Positions 48,501 to 59,403 of a DNA stretch of 62,000 nucleotides are shown here, piece by piece. The number at the start of each line of letters is the position of its first letter. Positions within the stretch are counted from its first letter, which is position 1. The position numbers and the translations under genes are program-made. The notes under the pieces are model-generated. The model was not told where the DNA came from and did no database searches. It was given only the letters and a program-made list of their open reading frames with translations. Origin of the DNA: Acanthaster planci (Eukaryota > Echinodermata > Asteroidea > Valvatida > Acanthasteridae); assembly GCF_001949145.1 (NCBI RefSeq), contig NW_019091386.1, positions 932,915 through 994,914 of the forward strand. Reading direction: 5' to 3'.

Positions 48501-50176
48501 TGAGTGTGCAGTGAATGCAGGCAGACTATCGTGTTTCCCCTGCAGGTTTGTCGCAGATTTTGCCTCGACCGGGCGTCCACTCTTTGAGGTCAAGCATTCC
48601 GAGTGCCGGTGATCCACCAGCATCCCGCACAGCCCCACTTTGACGAAGGGGCGGGGATGGCAAGAATCAGGAGCCGCCTTAGGGTACACGCAGTGACAAG
48701 AAGTACGGGGGGTATGGAACTTCTTAAATCAAAACCCAGAAGCACGCAAATCGTACTTACAGATGAGGCACCGCGGGCATATTATTCTGCTCGTTTTTTA
48801 AAGGTCAACTTTTTTAAGTACGGCTTTTTCAAGTGCATTTCATCTTTCCCGGAGTAAAGAAGGTTTGTTGGCGAAATCATATTGCAGCAATTGTTTGCTT
48901 GGAGGTTTGTGAGAGAATATGAAATTATACATAATTATCATCGCTTAATGATTTGATCATTGTTTGCAATGTTGTTTATTAAAGTCATATTTTAGAAGTC
49001 AAAGCCTGAACACAGATGATTCACAAAGAAGAATGCGCCTTTGTAATACATGTAGCGGTCAAAGATTTCTGAAAGTTATCAGAAACATTATACACAAATA
49101 ATGATCACATGCATTGGGATTTCGACCTCTTTACAGCGATTAATTAAGAAATTTTGTGAATTCAAGTTAAGCTGGCGTATGGGCCTGAAAGTGCAACCAG
49201 GAAATTTGAAATTAATTTTTTTCAGGAATGGAAAAGAACCCAACTTTATATATTTGAATTACTGGAATACTTAATTCAATCTCCTTGTGTACGAACTTTT
49301 AATAATAAGGGACATCACCTATCGGTCGGTGTTCTTGTTCTTGTTCACGAGGAACAAATGACCGTAAAATAATGCGCTTGGTCTGTGCTGAGCTTCCTTC
49401 GGTAATCACACGCTCCGCAACTAAATCCGGGGAGAGATTTACGTCAGCTTACGGCGGTTTCTTTACACTGCGAGAGAGATTTGCCCGTAAGGTCGAATCA
49501 CTTCATCCGGTCTCATATTGTCGTGAAGACAATCCTGCCCGTCGGCTACATTTCTGCATGAGAGAGTATAACCCGCCAACTCGTCAGGCATACCAGCCTA
49601 AGCAGGAAGTCGATCAGAGACGTGGGCTGGCATTCTGCGCAGGATGCACAGTGACACCTGTTTTGAACTCGGGGTAGGGGAGCGTGAGCCTTTGAGTACC
49701 CCATTCGACAGGCAGGCCGCGGCCGTGCGAAGCCCGGGGGCCCGCTAGCAACACTCGAGACCAGCACACATGGCTGGAGCGCCGAACGCCCTACCAAGCT
49801 TGGTCAGTGATTCCCACTGAAGTGGACGCTTCCTGGCAGGGGATTAAGATGGTATAGCCTTCGGGCTAACGCGATGCTGACGTCAACAAAGTTTCTACGA
49901 AGTTGTCTTAATACTTAAATACCACAAGGAGCAGACATTTCAGAGCCATAAAAGCCACCATTAAAACAATGTTCCATATACACAATACATAAACGCCCAA
50001 CAGTTTTTAGTTTAAGACCAGTGTTGTGGTTTCAAAGGTTTAAATTTCTTTCAAACTCTGGTGCTGATTTTACTCAAAGGACCGAGAAGTGAACCTAGTC
50101 ATCAGAAGTAACCCCGGGCTTTTTTCTGCAGAAAATTGTGCTCGCCAATTTTTTTTTCTGAAACGAGGCAGAAAAA
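45581..50176. other. No supported gene
   Basis: The frames at 46,422-46,748, 47,641-48,158 and 49,372-49,677 have no recognisable domains or splice context. No RNA gene was identified. Confidence 0.45.
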
Positions 50177-50208
50177 TACGGAAGCGTATAAGCTTATACG
50201 CCTCCGTA
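50177..50208. repeat. 32-bp near-perfect palindrome
   Basis: The left half is TACGGAAGCGTATAAG and the right half is CTTATACGCCTCCGTA. Fifteen of 16 pairs are complementary, and the central 18 bp are perfect. There is no loop, so it is a dyad and not a classical hairpin. Confidence 0.9.
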
Positions 50209-50959
50209 GAAAGACTCACAAGGCGACAATAGGAAACAAAGTGACGCATGAGGAAAAGATGGTTGTAGGCCTATTGTCTGTTACATGGTACAGGTGCACA
50301 AAGGACGGAAGTCATGGTTCATGGCAACACCAAACACGGTACACTAAAAACATGTATTTTTCAAATAATTTCATATCCTTGCACGCAAAGAACCTACTCG
50401 TCTGTTCAGCACTTGTGGTAGGTGAAACATACCGTAGCTAATGCCATCGATTTGGGAGACAGCCCTTGGAACGACACGCTCAGTAATCGGACAAACTTTG
50501 CACGAGGCCTCTTTTATCGCCTAAGCACCCAGCGTTACATACAGGTATGTAACATGGTCATGATTAGTATGCAAGTCAGCCATTTAGGGCTGCCTAATAG
50601 TCTTTTACAGGCTGATGTCGCTTATAGCTGTGACGTTTTTGTGTAAGGGATCGGTGCTTAACTTGGTCGCACTGAGTTCCCATCAGTAGCCGGCAAAAAA
50701 GGTTGAAAATGTTTCACGAGGGACGTGAATACAAACATTGGTTTCTGAACAAAACAGACGAGTCATTGGGATTATTTGCACACCTGTTCATTATTTTGCA
50801 TATACATTGCAAACTTATACCAAATTCAAATCCATTTATTGTTACTGCATCAACGAATCATACACTGTGTTAAACTAGGTGGCGTCTTGGTTTCTTAGAA
50901 CCTGGGAACGTGGCTGCTGAGTCCTCCGCCCTAGAGCATTTGGCGCATTCCAACGTCAA

Positions 50960-51552
50960 GTTGCGATGTTCTTTCAGCACTGCAAATCACTTTCTTACGT
51001 AGGGTCCCCGGTGAAGAATCAACCCGCTCCCTTTCCTCGTTTTCTCAGAAGAACTCCAAATCAGCTTCTCAGTCATTCTCTTTTCTCGTTCATTATTCGT
51101 GATAGATCTTTCGGATGTGGGGCGCGTTTTAGCCTCATTCCGATGCTGGCCTTAACTGTGGTAGGGCCTCTGTGATATATGTATAGCGTTCCCCTTCTTT
51201 TATCTTTCAGAAAAACTCGACTCAGAAGTGAGTCGTTTTTTTTTCTTTTTAGTTTCAGACTTTTAAGCCACAGTTACTGTAGCAAATGTTTTGCCGTCGT
51301 CGCAACATAACTTTAAGATTGGCAATTTATCGCTCTTAGAATTTAAAACAGACTTGGAAACATTCTTGTTTCCTGGTTAAACACTTCAGACCAGCGGTAA
51401 TTTTTTTATGTACATGTAGGCCTATCTATATTTGTTAGGACCTTTTTTCAGTAAATGTCATAACGTATTTGATACATACATGTGTATTTTGTTTTGTAAA
51501 GTGTTTTGCGCCTCGAGCGTCACTTGTGACGGATTTGGCGTGTTTTAAAATC

Positions 51553-51584
<32 letters not shown>

Positions 51585-51590
51585 AACCCC
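50960..51590 (+). mobile_element. 3' remnant of a CR1/L2-like LINE with an (ATT)n tail
   Basis: A frame near 51,095 reads DRSFGCGARF, a degenerate form of the conserved segment late in LINE ORF2. Further on, EFKTDLETFLF ends at a TAA, resembling the C-terminus of L2/CR1-type ORF2 proteins. The 3' part carries the small hairpin CGTCACTTGTGACG and ends in an ATT microsatellite at about 51,556-51,585, as in many invertebrate LINE tails. The 5' portion is missing. Confidence 0.65.
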
Positions 51591-51860
51591 GCCCATCCAA
51601 CCTGCACTGCAACACTACACTACAAATGTTAAGGTTGCACCCCCGTGAGTTCGAACTGCCAAGTTATCAGAGAGACCAGAAAAAAGGTTGTCCCATGTTG
51701 AAGCACTGTAAAGACTGAACAGCAAACAGTCATCGCCTTCTTTCAACAGGAGGTCATGCATCACGGCACAATACAACCGGGACTTTCCAGATGGCCCAGG
51801 TTATGAGAAATAGACAACGGTGCCGCTCGCTGCATTTGCATGCAAAAAGGTTATGGGTCA

Positions 51861-51884
51861 TTTTGTTCTTTTTCCCGCATGTAG
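51861..51884 (+). other. Likely 3' splice acceptor before the TRIM-like coding exon
   Basis: A pyrimidine tract TTTTGTTCTTTTTCCCGCATGTAG ends in AG two bases before the ATG used for the TRIM-like protein. In-frame codons upstream (from an ATG at 51,791) encode 32 residues unlike the family, which fits intron read-through. The upstream exon would be non-coding. Confidence 0.6.
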
Positions 51885-51886
51885 GT

Positions 51887-52867
51887 ATGGCTACGATGGC
51901 CAAGAAAGGTCACATTTCCAGCTTATGGAAGTTTGCGCAGCAGCATCTTGTCTGTCCGATTTGCCACGACATCTATCGCAGTCCCAAAATGCTCACCTGC
52001 TTGCATAGCTTTTGCGAGGAATGCCTCCACATGTGTTATGGGAGCTGTCAGAAGGAATTGGCTTGCCCCATGTGCCGAATAAAGGTCCCGATTCCCCAAG
52101 GCGGGGTGCAAAGCCTGCCCACCGATTTCAGACTGATGAGCATGGTGGACTCGGTGCAGAAGGAGGGCGATCAGACGGCCACTCCACCCTCTCGAGTTTA
52201 CTGTCGCACCTGCGACGTGCCACTCTGTTCGGGTTGCCTTGAGGAAAGCAGCGAGCACAACAGGCACAAGACCGAGGCAGTCACCGCTGGAGTGGTTGCC
52301 GAAAAAAGGCGCGCCGTCACAGACCACGTGCTGAAGTACCAGGCCCGTCTAAAGGAGATCCTGGCGGCTCTGCGTACCGTGGACAAATTGGAGCAGGACT
52401 TCGCGTCGGTACTGCTGAGAACCAGAAAGGATATTCAGCATCAAGCCGAGACAGAGATCGCAAAAGTGAACGTAGCCAGAGCCAAGCTCACTGCCCAACT
52501 GAACCAACTCCAGTCGAACAGGAAGAGACTGTTTGGGGGGTACACAAGGAGACTTTCCTCTCTGAGAGACATCGTGCAGGAGTTCATCGATTACGCCGAG
52601 GACTCTGTCAAAGCATGCAATGACTCCGACTTCCTCCAGCGCTATCCTAAACTGAGCACCGGTTTTTTGTTCCTGAGTGACATAAACCTCCCTAACATCG
52701 ACACCAATTCACTCGTTCTTAAATTTAACCCTTCCGCGAGTAGCTGTTTAGGCAGCTTGTTGACAGAGTCACACGGGCAGCTACCAACCCCGGCGCCCAA
52801 ACCACGTTCCCTGAGCACTCACTCTAAAAACAATGTGGTTCAGAAAACTAACAGTCAGATTCAGTGA
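51887..52867 (+). CDS. TRIM-like RING / B-box / coiled-coil protein
   Basis: Starting at the ATG at 51,887, this is a 326-residue protein in one exon. A C3HC4 RING finger has Cys23, Cys26, Cys38, His40, Cys43, Cys46, Cys60 and Cys63 (CPIC...CLHSFCEEC...CPMC), so E3 ubiquitin-ligase activity is expected from the family. A B-box2-like segment follows, with Cys106, Cys109, Cys114, Cys117, His124 and His127. The usual first C-x2-H pair, expected around residues 93-98, is missing. Residues about 135-245 are rich in heptad-like Leu, Lys, Glu and Gln and should form the coiled coil. The last ~80 residues contain no B30.2, NHL or filamin domain. The start could instead be 51,791, but splicing into 51,885 looks better. 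No partner gene is adjacent. The orthologue is not assigned. Confidence 0.9.
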   Translation: MATMAKKGHISSLWKFAQQHLVCPICHDIYRSPKMLTCLHSFCEECLHMCYGSCQKELACPMCRIKVPIPQGGVQSLPTDFRLMSMVDSVQKEGDQTATPPSRVYCRTCDVPLCSGCLEESSEHNRHKTEAVTAGVVAEKRRAVTDHVLKYQARLKEILAALRTVDKLEQDFASVLLRTRKDIQHQAETEIAKVNVARAKLTAQLNQLQSNRKRLFGGYTRRLSSLRDIVQEFIDYAEDSVKACNDSDFLQRYPKLSTGFLFLSDINLPNIDTNSLVLKFNPSASSCLGSLLTESHGQLPTPAPKPRSLSTHSKNNVVQKTNSQIQ

Positions 52868-54831
52868 CGCCATATTGGTTACGCGTTGACCAAAACATAT
52901 CCGGTGGCTTGAATATTCTTTCACAGATGTCATCAATGTGCATGACATTTCAAAAATCAATGACTAGCGATAATTAATTTTGCAAATCTTGTTATACTGA
53001 CAGCTGCTACTGGCAAATTACAGCTAACAAATTAGTATTACACTTCATTGTTATTTCAGCCTATAGAGTGTAACCAATTCATGTTACATGTATGCTTACA
53101 GTCGGTGTGGATTTGGTGACTGCGCACGGGTAGCCACAAACGCTTTAAGTACGTTACCCCTGCCTTGCACTATTCCTGGAGTTTAAGCCCATCAAAGCTT
53201 TCGACATCTTCTCTTACACAAAAGTTGGGGTAGTTTATGCGCTGAAATTCCGGGGGGGCTGTACATTAACATTGAGCTTGGGAGATACCCAATTTGACTT
53301 TTTTGCATTTAAGACATCCTTGTACATATACAATGACAGTTGTTTTCGGTATTCTAAAATGTTGGTGTTGAAACCACCAACAGCGTCTGAGTCACTGTAA
53401 AGTGGGTTGCACAGTATCGGCTTTCAATGGTGTGCACGTTCAATCAGAACTAAAATACGATTTTTTTTTCTAAATAAATTCCTTTTCAATAAACTGAACT
53501 GTTAATTCAATATCTTTTGTTCCTTTAATACGTAGTACAAGCACTGAGTTAGTTATAGTCAGGTGCATTAAGAGCAACTAGTAAAATTCCTTCGGAAACA
53601 GTGGAAATGATACGAGACGTAATTTGGGTAAAAGTAAGAACTTTTCCAATTTTAAATGCTGTGGATTTCCTTGTAGTCTTGACTAATGTTGGTCTTTTAA
53701 TACTGGATATGAAAGCTTGGCTTGTGCTCTACATTCGACGTATTTTGATGAATTTGTAATACCATAACAAATGACTGAGACGTCGGAACAATAAATGTGA
53801 ACACACGTACTTTACATCATCCAGCCTCCAGCCATGCACATGTTGAAATCGTTTATTCACGTTTTTGTGTGAGAGATTTACGCTAAACCTTTGGAATGAA
53901 GTTTTAGAACTTAATGAAGTGTGCTGTAAGCTATGTAATGTTTGTTCAGTCGAAACATTTTCATGTGAAGACTGATAATTCCATACAAATTTACCTTAAC
54001 TTATTTCGATGTGCAATTCTAAAAGAATCATATTTCCTTGTTTAGTTAGATCTCTTATCTTCTGTGTCAACCATAGAACCTTGGCTTTTCGCCAATAATT
54101 TTGTTATATGGACTCACGATTGACATTCATCTACATTAGCAAGACAAGTCGGTGCCATTTTTAGATTTTTCCTGTGTTCTTCACCAGAAATACAAAATAG
54201 ATATGACAAGTTGTGGTAATCCATCAGCACGAGAACTGCCTGCTCTTAGCCAGTGAGTTGTTCCGCTTTGAGCTTTCGTCATACAGCCACGTGGTACCTA
54301 CTGCCTTTTGTAAAAATTGCGGATGATAAGACACTGAGTGAAGTGGCAAAAGAATGACTCTACAAGGAAGAGTGGCATAATACTCCATTGTATATACAGA
54401 CCTGACCTATTTATGAGGACATGCCGCAGCTTCCCAGTTCATGGAATTTTATTGGCTTCTCAGTAATGGCGTAAGTATACTTTCCAGACGCCTGATTGGC
54501 TAAAACTCTCCCTGTACCACGTACGTGCGCAGTACGATAGGTCATGACCACGGTGGGCTATGCGAAGTCTGGTCAGTCACGTCCGATGAATACACACCAC
54601 CTCTACGTGGTGTGATGGAGTACGTGTACTGTACGTGCTGACGTGAATGCCAACCGACCATTTATCCTGCTCAAGAAATAGCCGTGGCCGGGCCCGGGTA
54701 GTGTGGGTGACACGTCTGGAGGCGTGAGACCAGACCCAGGACCGTGCGTACGACTGACATGTTTCGACTCCACGAGGTGGTCACGTCTAATGAGTTGTTC
54801 CAATCTGACACGCTTTCCAAACGAAGAATAC
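52868..54831. other. 3' UTR and flank of the TRIM-like gene; no further gene
   Basis: AT-rich sequence with only short frames. The first ~0.6-0.9 kb is probably 3' UTR. Confidence 0.5.
53473..53493 (+). terminator. Tandem polyadenylation signals, TRIM-like gene
   Basis: Two AATAAA hexamers at 53,473-53,478 and 53,488-53,493 lie about 610 bp after the stop codon. A third lies at 53,790-53,795. This is the expected distance for a short 3' UTR, and transcript data would decide which is used. Confidence 0.45.
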
Positions 54832-55130
54832 AGGCACCTTTCCCTCAGTATGTACTTTTTTTGTGCGTTGCCTACAAGATGCGTTCATGCGTTTTACTTT
54901 CACCAACACAAAAAACGACTCCGTTAACATCACATTGTGGGCGTTGCGTTCGGCCGTCAAAAGAGGACTTTCGCTTGTTACAACGGTTGGCTCTGCGATA
55001 GCAATAAATTGTGACCATCTGCACTAAATTTCCCGTTCTGTGGAAAACTCATTAAAATCGCTCCGAGAGCGATTTTGACGGATACGGAACACATGGTGCA
55101 AGTGTTGACGCGCAGATGGAAAAGTGCCTT
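54832..55130 (+). mobile_element. Family A MITE, copy A5, split by a 91-bp insert
   Basis: The ends are AGGCACCTTTCC and GGAAAAGTGCCTT. Inside are GTGCGTTGCC, GATGCGTTCATGCGTTTTAC and GGCGTTGCGTTCGGCCGTC. The sequence is interrupted at GTCAAAA and resumes with AAAATCGCTCCGAGAGCGAT and TTTTGACGGATACG. Without the insert it is about 204 bp. Confidence 0.8.
54963..55053. mobile_element. 91-bp insert of unknown type in copy A5
   Basis: The insert runs from GAGGACTTTCGCTTG to GTGGAAAACTCATT and is flanked on both sides by AAAA (54,959-54,962 and 55,054-55,057). It lacks clear terminal inverted repeats. It is defined only by comparison with the other family A copies. Confidence 0.5.
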
Positions 55131-55469
55131 AATCTGGAAAGTCTGGAAAGTGTGTTATGTCCAGCTGCAGGTCTCCTTTTTGCGTCGGGAAGTGACACGC
55201 TCGTCTCGTAGACACTTCATGTAGCCACCCATACAGACAACTTAACGCTGTTCACGGCATGTTTTTGCAACAAAATGCCATCATTGGGAGCGTGGAAGTA
55301 ATACATGATAGTATTATGTGATATATGTGCCACGCTAATAGCGTCGACAATGCGTTGTAGTGAGAGTTTTTCCCTTGAAAAGTTCATAGAACAGAATTTC
55401 GATCACCAAACAAAATAGTCAAACTGACTTTTTACAACACGAAATAGTCTGAGAAAAAAAGAAAAGAAA

Positions 55470-57882
55470 GAGACAAAATTACCATCCAGGATTTGAATTA
55501 CAGACACATCCTTCATACTGTAGAGGGCGCTGCTCAAGCTGCTGTCACTACCCTTTTTAATCAGTGGGTGTTGTTTGTTTTAAATCTCGTTTTTCTGAAG
55601 TTGGCATTTCCACCGTACCTCCCATTGGAAATGGTGACCATCACTGCATCATTCTTAACCCTTGCACTGAACCTGTGTCTAATAAAATCAAGTTGCGCTT
55701 TGTTAAGCCATTGAAGGATTCCGGGATGAGAGGTTTTGGTACCTGGATGTAAAGCCAGGAGTAGACTCTGCTGGAGTTACAAGCTAAAACTAGTGCTTTT
55801 TACTGTTTAATGAATGAAGCAATTGAAACCCATTTTCCCAGAGTTATCAAGAAAGTTTGTACCTCTGATAGACCTTGGATCACTCTAAAAACCATTGAAC
55901 AAATTGATTTATGCCCGTCAGAAGGCATTTGGCTTAGGTAATTCTAGCGATTGGCTAGCATTACGTAATAGAATGAAATGTGAAAAAAAGGTCTGCTAAA
56001 AACAACTATTATGCTGAGAGAGTAAGTCATTTACAAAAACTGGATTCTAAGAAATGGCATACAAAAACCTGGAGTAAGTGCAGACAATTATATTGATAAC
56101 GGTAATGCCATTAATACCGAATTTGCTCATGTATCCTCTGGTATAACACAATACCAAACTCCCTCTTTTTACCGGCTCCCAGGCCGCCTCGATCCTCTCC
56201 TGCTCCCACGGGAAGTGTATGATGTATTGAGAAAGGTAAAAACATGCAAAGACTCTGGTCCGGATGGAATTCCGCCTCAGCTTCTCAAAGAAGTTGTATA
56301 CGAGCTTCGTGTTCCATTCATCCATATTCTTAATAGCTCATAATTCATAACGATGGAAGTGTTCCTTTTCAGTGGAAAAGCGCAATTATTGTTATTCCCG
56401 TTCCTGAAGAGTATCCGGCGAATATTAAAAGGCTGAGGCCGGTGTCCCTGACCGATGACTTGGCCAAAAGTGCTGAACAGTTTACTGTTAATTGGATCCT
56501 TGACGATATTAGCCATAAAGTAGACATCACCCAGTATGGTAATGTTAATGGGGTTTCCACCTCACACTATTTGGTTGGTTTGATGCATTTTTGTACACAG
56601 TGGAGCTGATTTTCTCAACAATAGAGGCACTGTTGTTTTGGCAGACTTTTCGAAAGCTTTCGATCTCACTGAGCATACACTTCCAATTAATAAATTTTAA
56701 AGTTAGGGGCAAGGAATAAATTATTCCTTGGATTTGCAGTTTCATTTCTAATAGGCAACAATGTGTCAGATAAAACCAGACATTATCTGAGTTCAAAACA
56801 CCCAGAGGAGGTCTTCCACAAGGTACAAAAAGGGCCCATTTCAGTGCTTCATCAACGATTTTTTCACCAGATAATAATGTTGCTATTTGGAAGTATGTGG
56901 ATGACTCTAGCCGAGAATTGTCCTAGTTATATCACTTTTAACCTTCAATTAAATTGAATTAGATCGCTTTATTGAGTGGAAAAAGGAAAATTACTTGTGT
57001 TTAAATCCATTTAAATGTCAGGCTCTTCAAATTTGTTTCAAGAGAAATCCGCCCATACAAGCATTATATTGATCATAACCCACTTGCGTTAGTGTCTCCA
57101 GCAAAGATCCCAGGTGTCAAGATTCAAAACGACTTGAAGTGAAATCTCCAGGTTAGTGATGTGTAAAAGGAACCAAACAGACGTTTACACATGTTACGCA
57201 CAATTAAAAAATCAACAGATGAATTGACAGTTGTTTATAAAGGATATATCGGACCCACGATAGAATATGCCGACGTGGTGTAGAATTCTCTACTTACCAA
57301 TAATCAAGTTCATATTTTAGAAAAATTGCAAAAAGAGCGCGTAAAATTATGCTTGGTCATAATTATAATTCGTATCAGGACGCTATGGAAACGTGTAGCA
57401 TTGAAACCCTTGTTGACCGTTGGCAGGTACATTGTGGTAAATTTGCTCAGTCTAAAGTGTAAACAAACTGAAAACCTTATTCCTCCTTTAAGGAAAAATA
57501 TTCATGGTAGGCAGTTGCGTAAATCTCATTCTATTTCATTGCTATCCTGAAGGACTAACCGTTTTAAGAATAGCCCCATTCCATTTTATATTAATTTATT
57601 AAATTCATAGTTAGAGAATCCGCACAGGCCTTCTTGTGGCTTAAGGAATGCATTCAACAATGCAGAAACGAAACATGGTTCAACCCACTTAAGTAGGTTT
57701 GATCTGTTTTGGGGTTTTTTTTTTCGTTTAATTGTTTATTAGTTTCAATAATTATAATTAGGATTAGTGATAAATGTTTTTGTGCTTGCTATTTTTGGAT
57801 GTACTTTCAATGTATTTTACATGTATTTTAATTATAATATGTAATATTCTTGTAATTTGGCTTGTTGGGCCTCGATAAGAAT
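55470..57882 (+). mobile_element. Degenerate APE-type LINE (CR1/Jockey-like)
   Basis: The sequence reads through several frames. The end of an endonuclease domain carries PPIGNGDHHCI near 55,615-55,650. An RT fingers region at about 56,200-56,300 has TCKDSGPDGIPPQLLKE. ADFSKAFDL follows near 56,640, then RGGLPQGT near 56,810. An intact YVDD box lies at 56,894-56,905 (TATGTGGATGAC). The ORF2 tail at about 57,150-57,550 includes GYIGPTIEYADVV. Stops and frameshifts break it many times, so it is inactive. It ends at GGGCCTCGATAAGAATG, directly joined to the GGAAA array. The 5' part, including ORF1, is absent. Confidence 0.88.
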
Positions 57883-58186
57883 GAAAGGAAAGGAAAGGAA
57901 AGGAAAGGAAAGGAAAGGAAAGGAAAGGAAAGGAAAGGAAAGGAAAGGAAAGGAAAGGAAAGGAAAGGAAAGGAAAGGAAAGGAAAGGAAAGGAAAGGAA
58001 AGGAAAGGANGGAAAGAAAAGGAAAGGAAAGGAAAGGAAAGGAAAGGAAAGGAAAGGAAAGGAAAGGAAAGGAAAGGAAAGGAAAGGAAAGGAAAGGAAA
58101 GGAAAGGAAAGGAAAGGAAAGGAAAGGAAAGGAAAGGAAAGGAAAGGAAAGGAAAGGAAAGGAAAGGAAAGGAAAGGAAAGGAAAG
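57883..58186 (+). repeat. (GGAAA)n pentanucleotide array, about 60 copies
   Basis: An almost pure pentamer repeat is interrupted once near 58,010-58,020, where an ambiguous base N at 58,010 is followed by GGAAAGAAAAGG. It starts immediately at the LINE 3' end and probably grew from the LINE tail. Frames through it (Lys/Gly/Glu or Phe/Leu/Ser repeats) are artefacts. The true length is uncertain because of the N. Confidence 0.97.
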
Positions 58187-58590
58187 ATGGATGAACTGAT
58201 AATCCCTTTCAGGTGTCTACTACACTTTACCCGCACGCTTAGTTCAGCCATATTCTGTGGTAACAGCCTCGTTTATTATAAACAGCAGTGGATATTGTCG
58301 GGTCTGATGATGCCGTAAGGTACATACACGTATGCCATCGCTGGCCGTGGCCGGTGTTCGGGTTCCTCTCTCGACAACTTCCGATACGCTTGTCCAGACA
58401 ACAGTTTTTGGTTCATCTTTTGAGTCTACTTCCCTAAACCACTGATGTTATCAGATATACACTGACATTTCTATTCCCGAACAAATGTGTTGTCCAGCCC
58501 GGCCTCTCGCGAGGAATTACTTATAATTTCACCCAACGCGCAAGAAATAGGCTCATTTCATCATTTATTTCTGAGAACTATTTATTTATT

Positions 58591-59050
58591 TCCGCCAACT
58601 TCTAAGGGTTCGTGTTCTGAGCGTAACTTTAGGTGATCTAAAAACATTGCTCTAAAACAAAACTTGGTTCCACTCTGTGGATACTGGGAAAGAAATAATA
58701 GAGTTGTCCGCCAACTTCTGGAGGTTCGTGTTCTGAGCTTAACTTAAGCTGTAGTCAAAACATTGCTCAAAAACAAAACTTGTTTCCACTCTGTGGATAC
58801 CGGGAAAGAAATAATAGAGTTGTCCGCCAACTTCTAAGGGCTCGTGTTCTGGGCGTAACTTAAGCTGATGTCAAAACATTGCTCAAAAACAAATTTGGTT
58901 CCACTCTGTGGATACCGGGAAAGAAATAATAGAGTTGTCCGCCAACTTCTAAGGGTTCGTGTTCTGGGCGTAACTTAAGCTGATGTCAAAACATTGCTCA
59001 AAAACAAAATTTGGTTCCACTTTGTGGATACCCGGAAAGAAATACTAGAG
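58591..59050 (+). repeat. Tandem repeat, 116-bp unit, four copies
   Basis: Units begin TCCGCCAACTTCTAAGGG at 58,591, 58,707, 58,823 and about 58,938. Each contains TCGTGTTCTGAGCGTAACTT (or GGGCGTAACTT), CAAAACATTGCTC, GGTTCCACTCTGTGGATAC and GGGAAAGAAATAATAGAG. Units 3 and 4 are the most alike, and unit 1 diverges most after AGCGTAACTTTAGG. No function is evident. Confidence 0.93.
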
Positions 59051-59403
59051 CTTTATCATTGTTGCACCGCATCAATAATCGAGTTTAAACCTTTTTTTCG
59101 CAAGACTCCTTTTCAACATTTTAGAGAAGGCTCCTTTTATTTAGAATCCCCTGTGTTTCAACTGCGTGTTTGTAAGGGAGGCCAGCCGAGCACCGGGAGT
59201 GAAATGCTATCGCGAACGGCAGACGAATAAAAAGAAACTGAGCACGCGTTACATTAAGCGAGTCGGCATAAAGACGTACGGCTACTTAGTGCCAGTGTAA
59301 ATGAGCAAATGGTCCCGTGTTCAGCTGCTCCAGTCCGGCGAATCCTCGAGGGAGTAGGGGCGGAGTAAGAACTGCACGGTTCGGTTATAGCTGTCTCTAA
59401 CCC

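Noticed and set aside
51791-51886. N-terminal 32 residues of the longest TRIM-like frame
   Set aside because: They precede a convincing splice acceptor and are unlike RING protein N-termini, so the start at 51,887 is preferred.
57832-58318. Lys/Gly/Glu and Phe/Leu/Ser repeat proteins
   Set aside because: They are translations of the GGAAA array.
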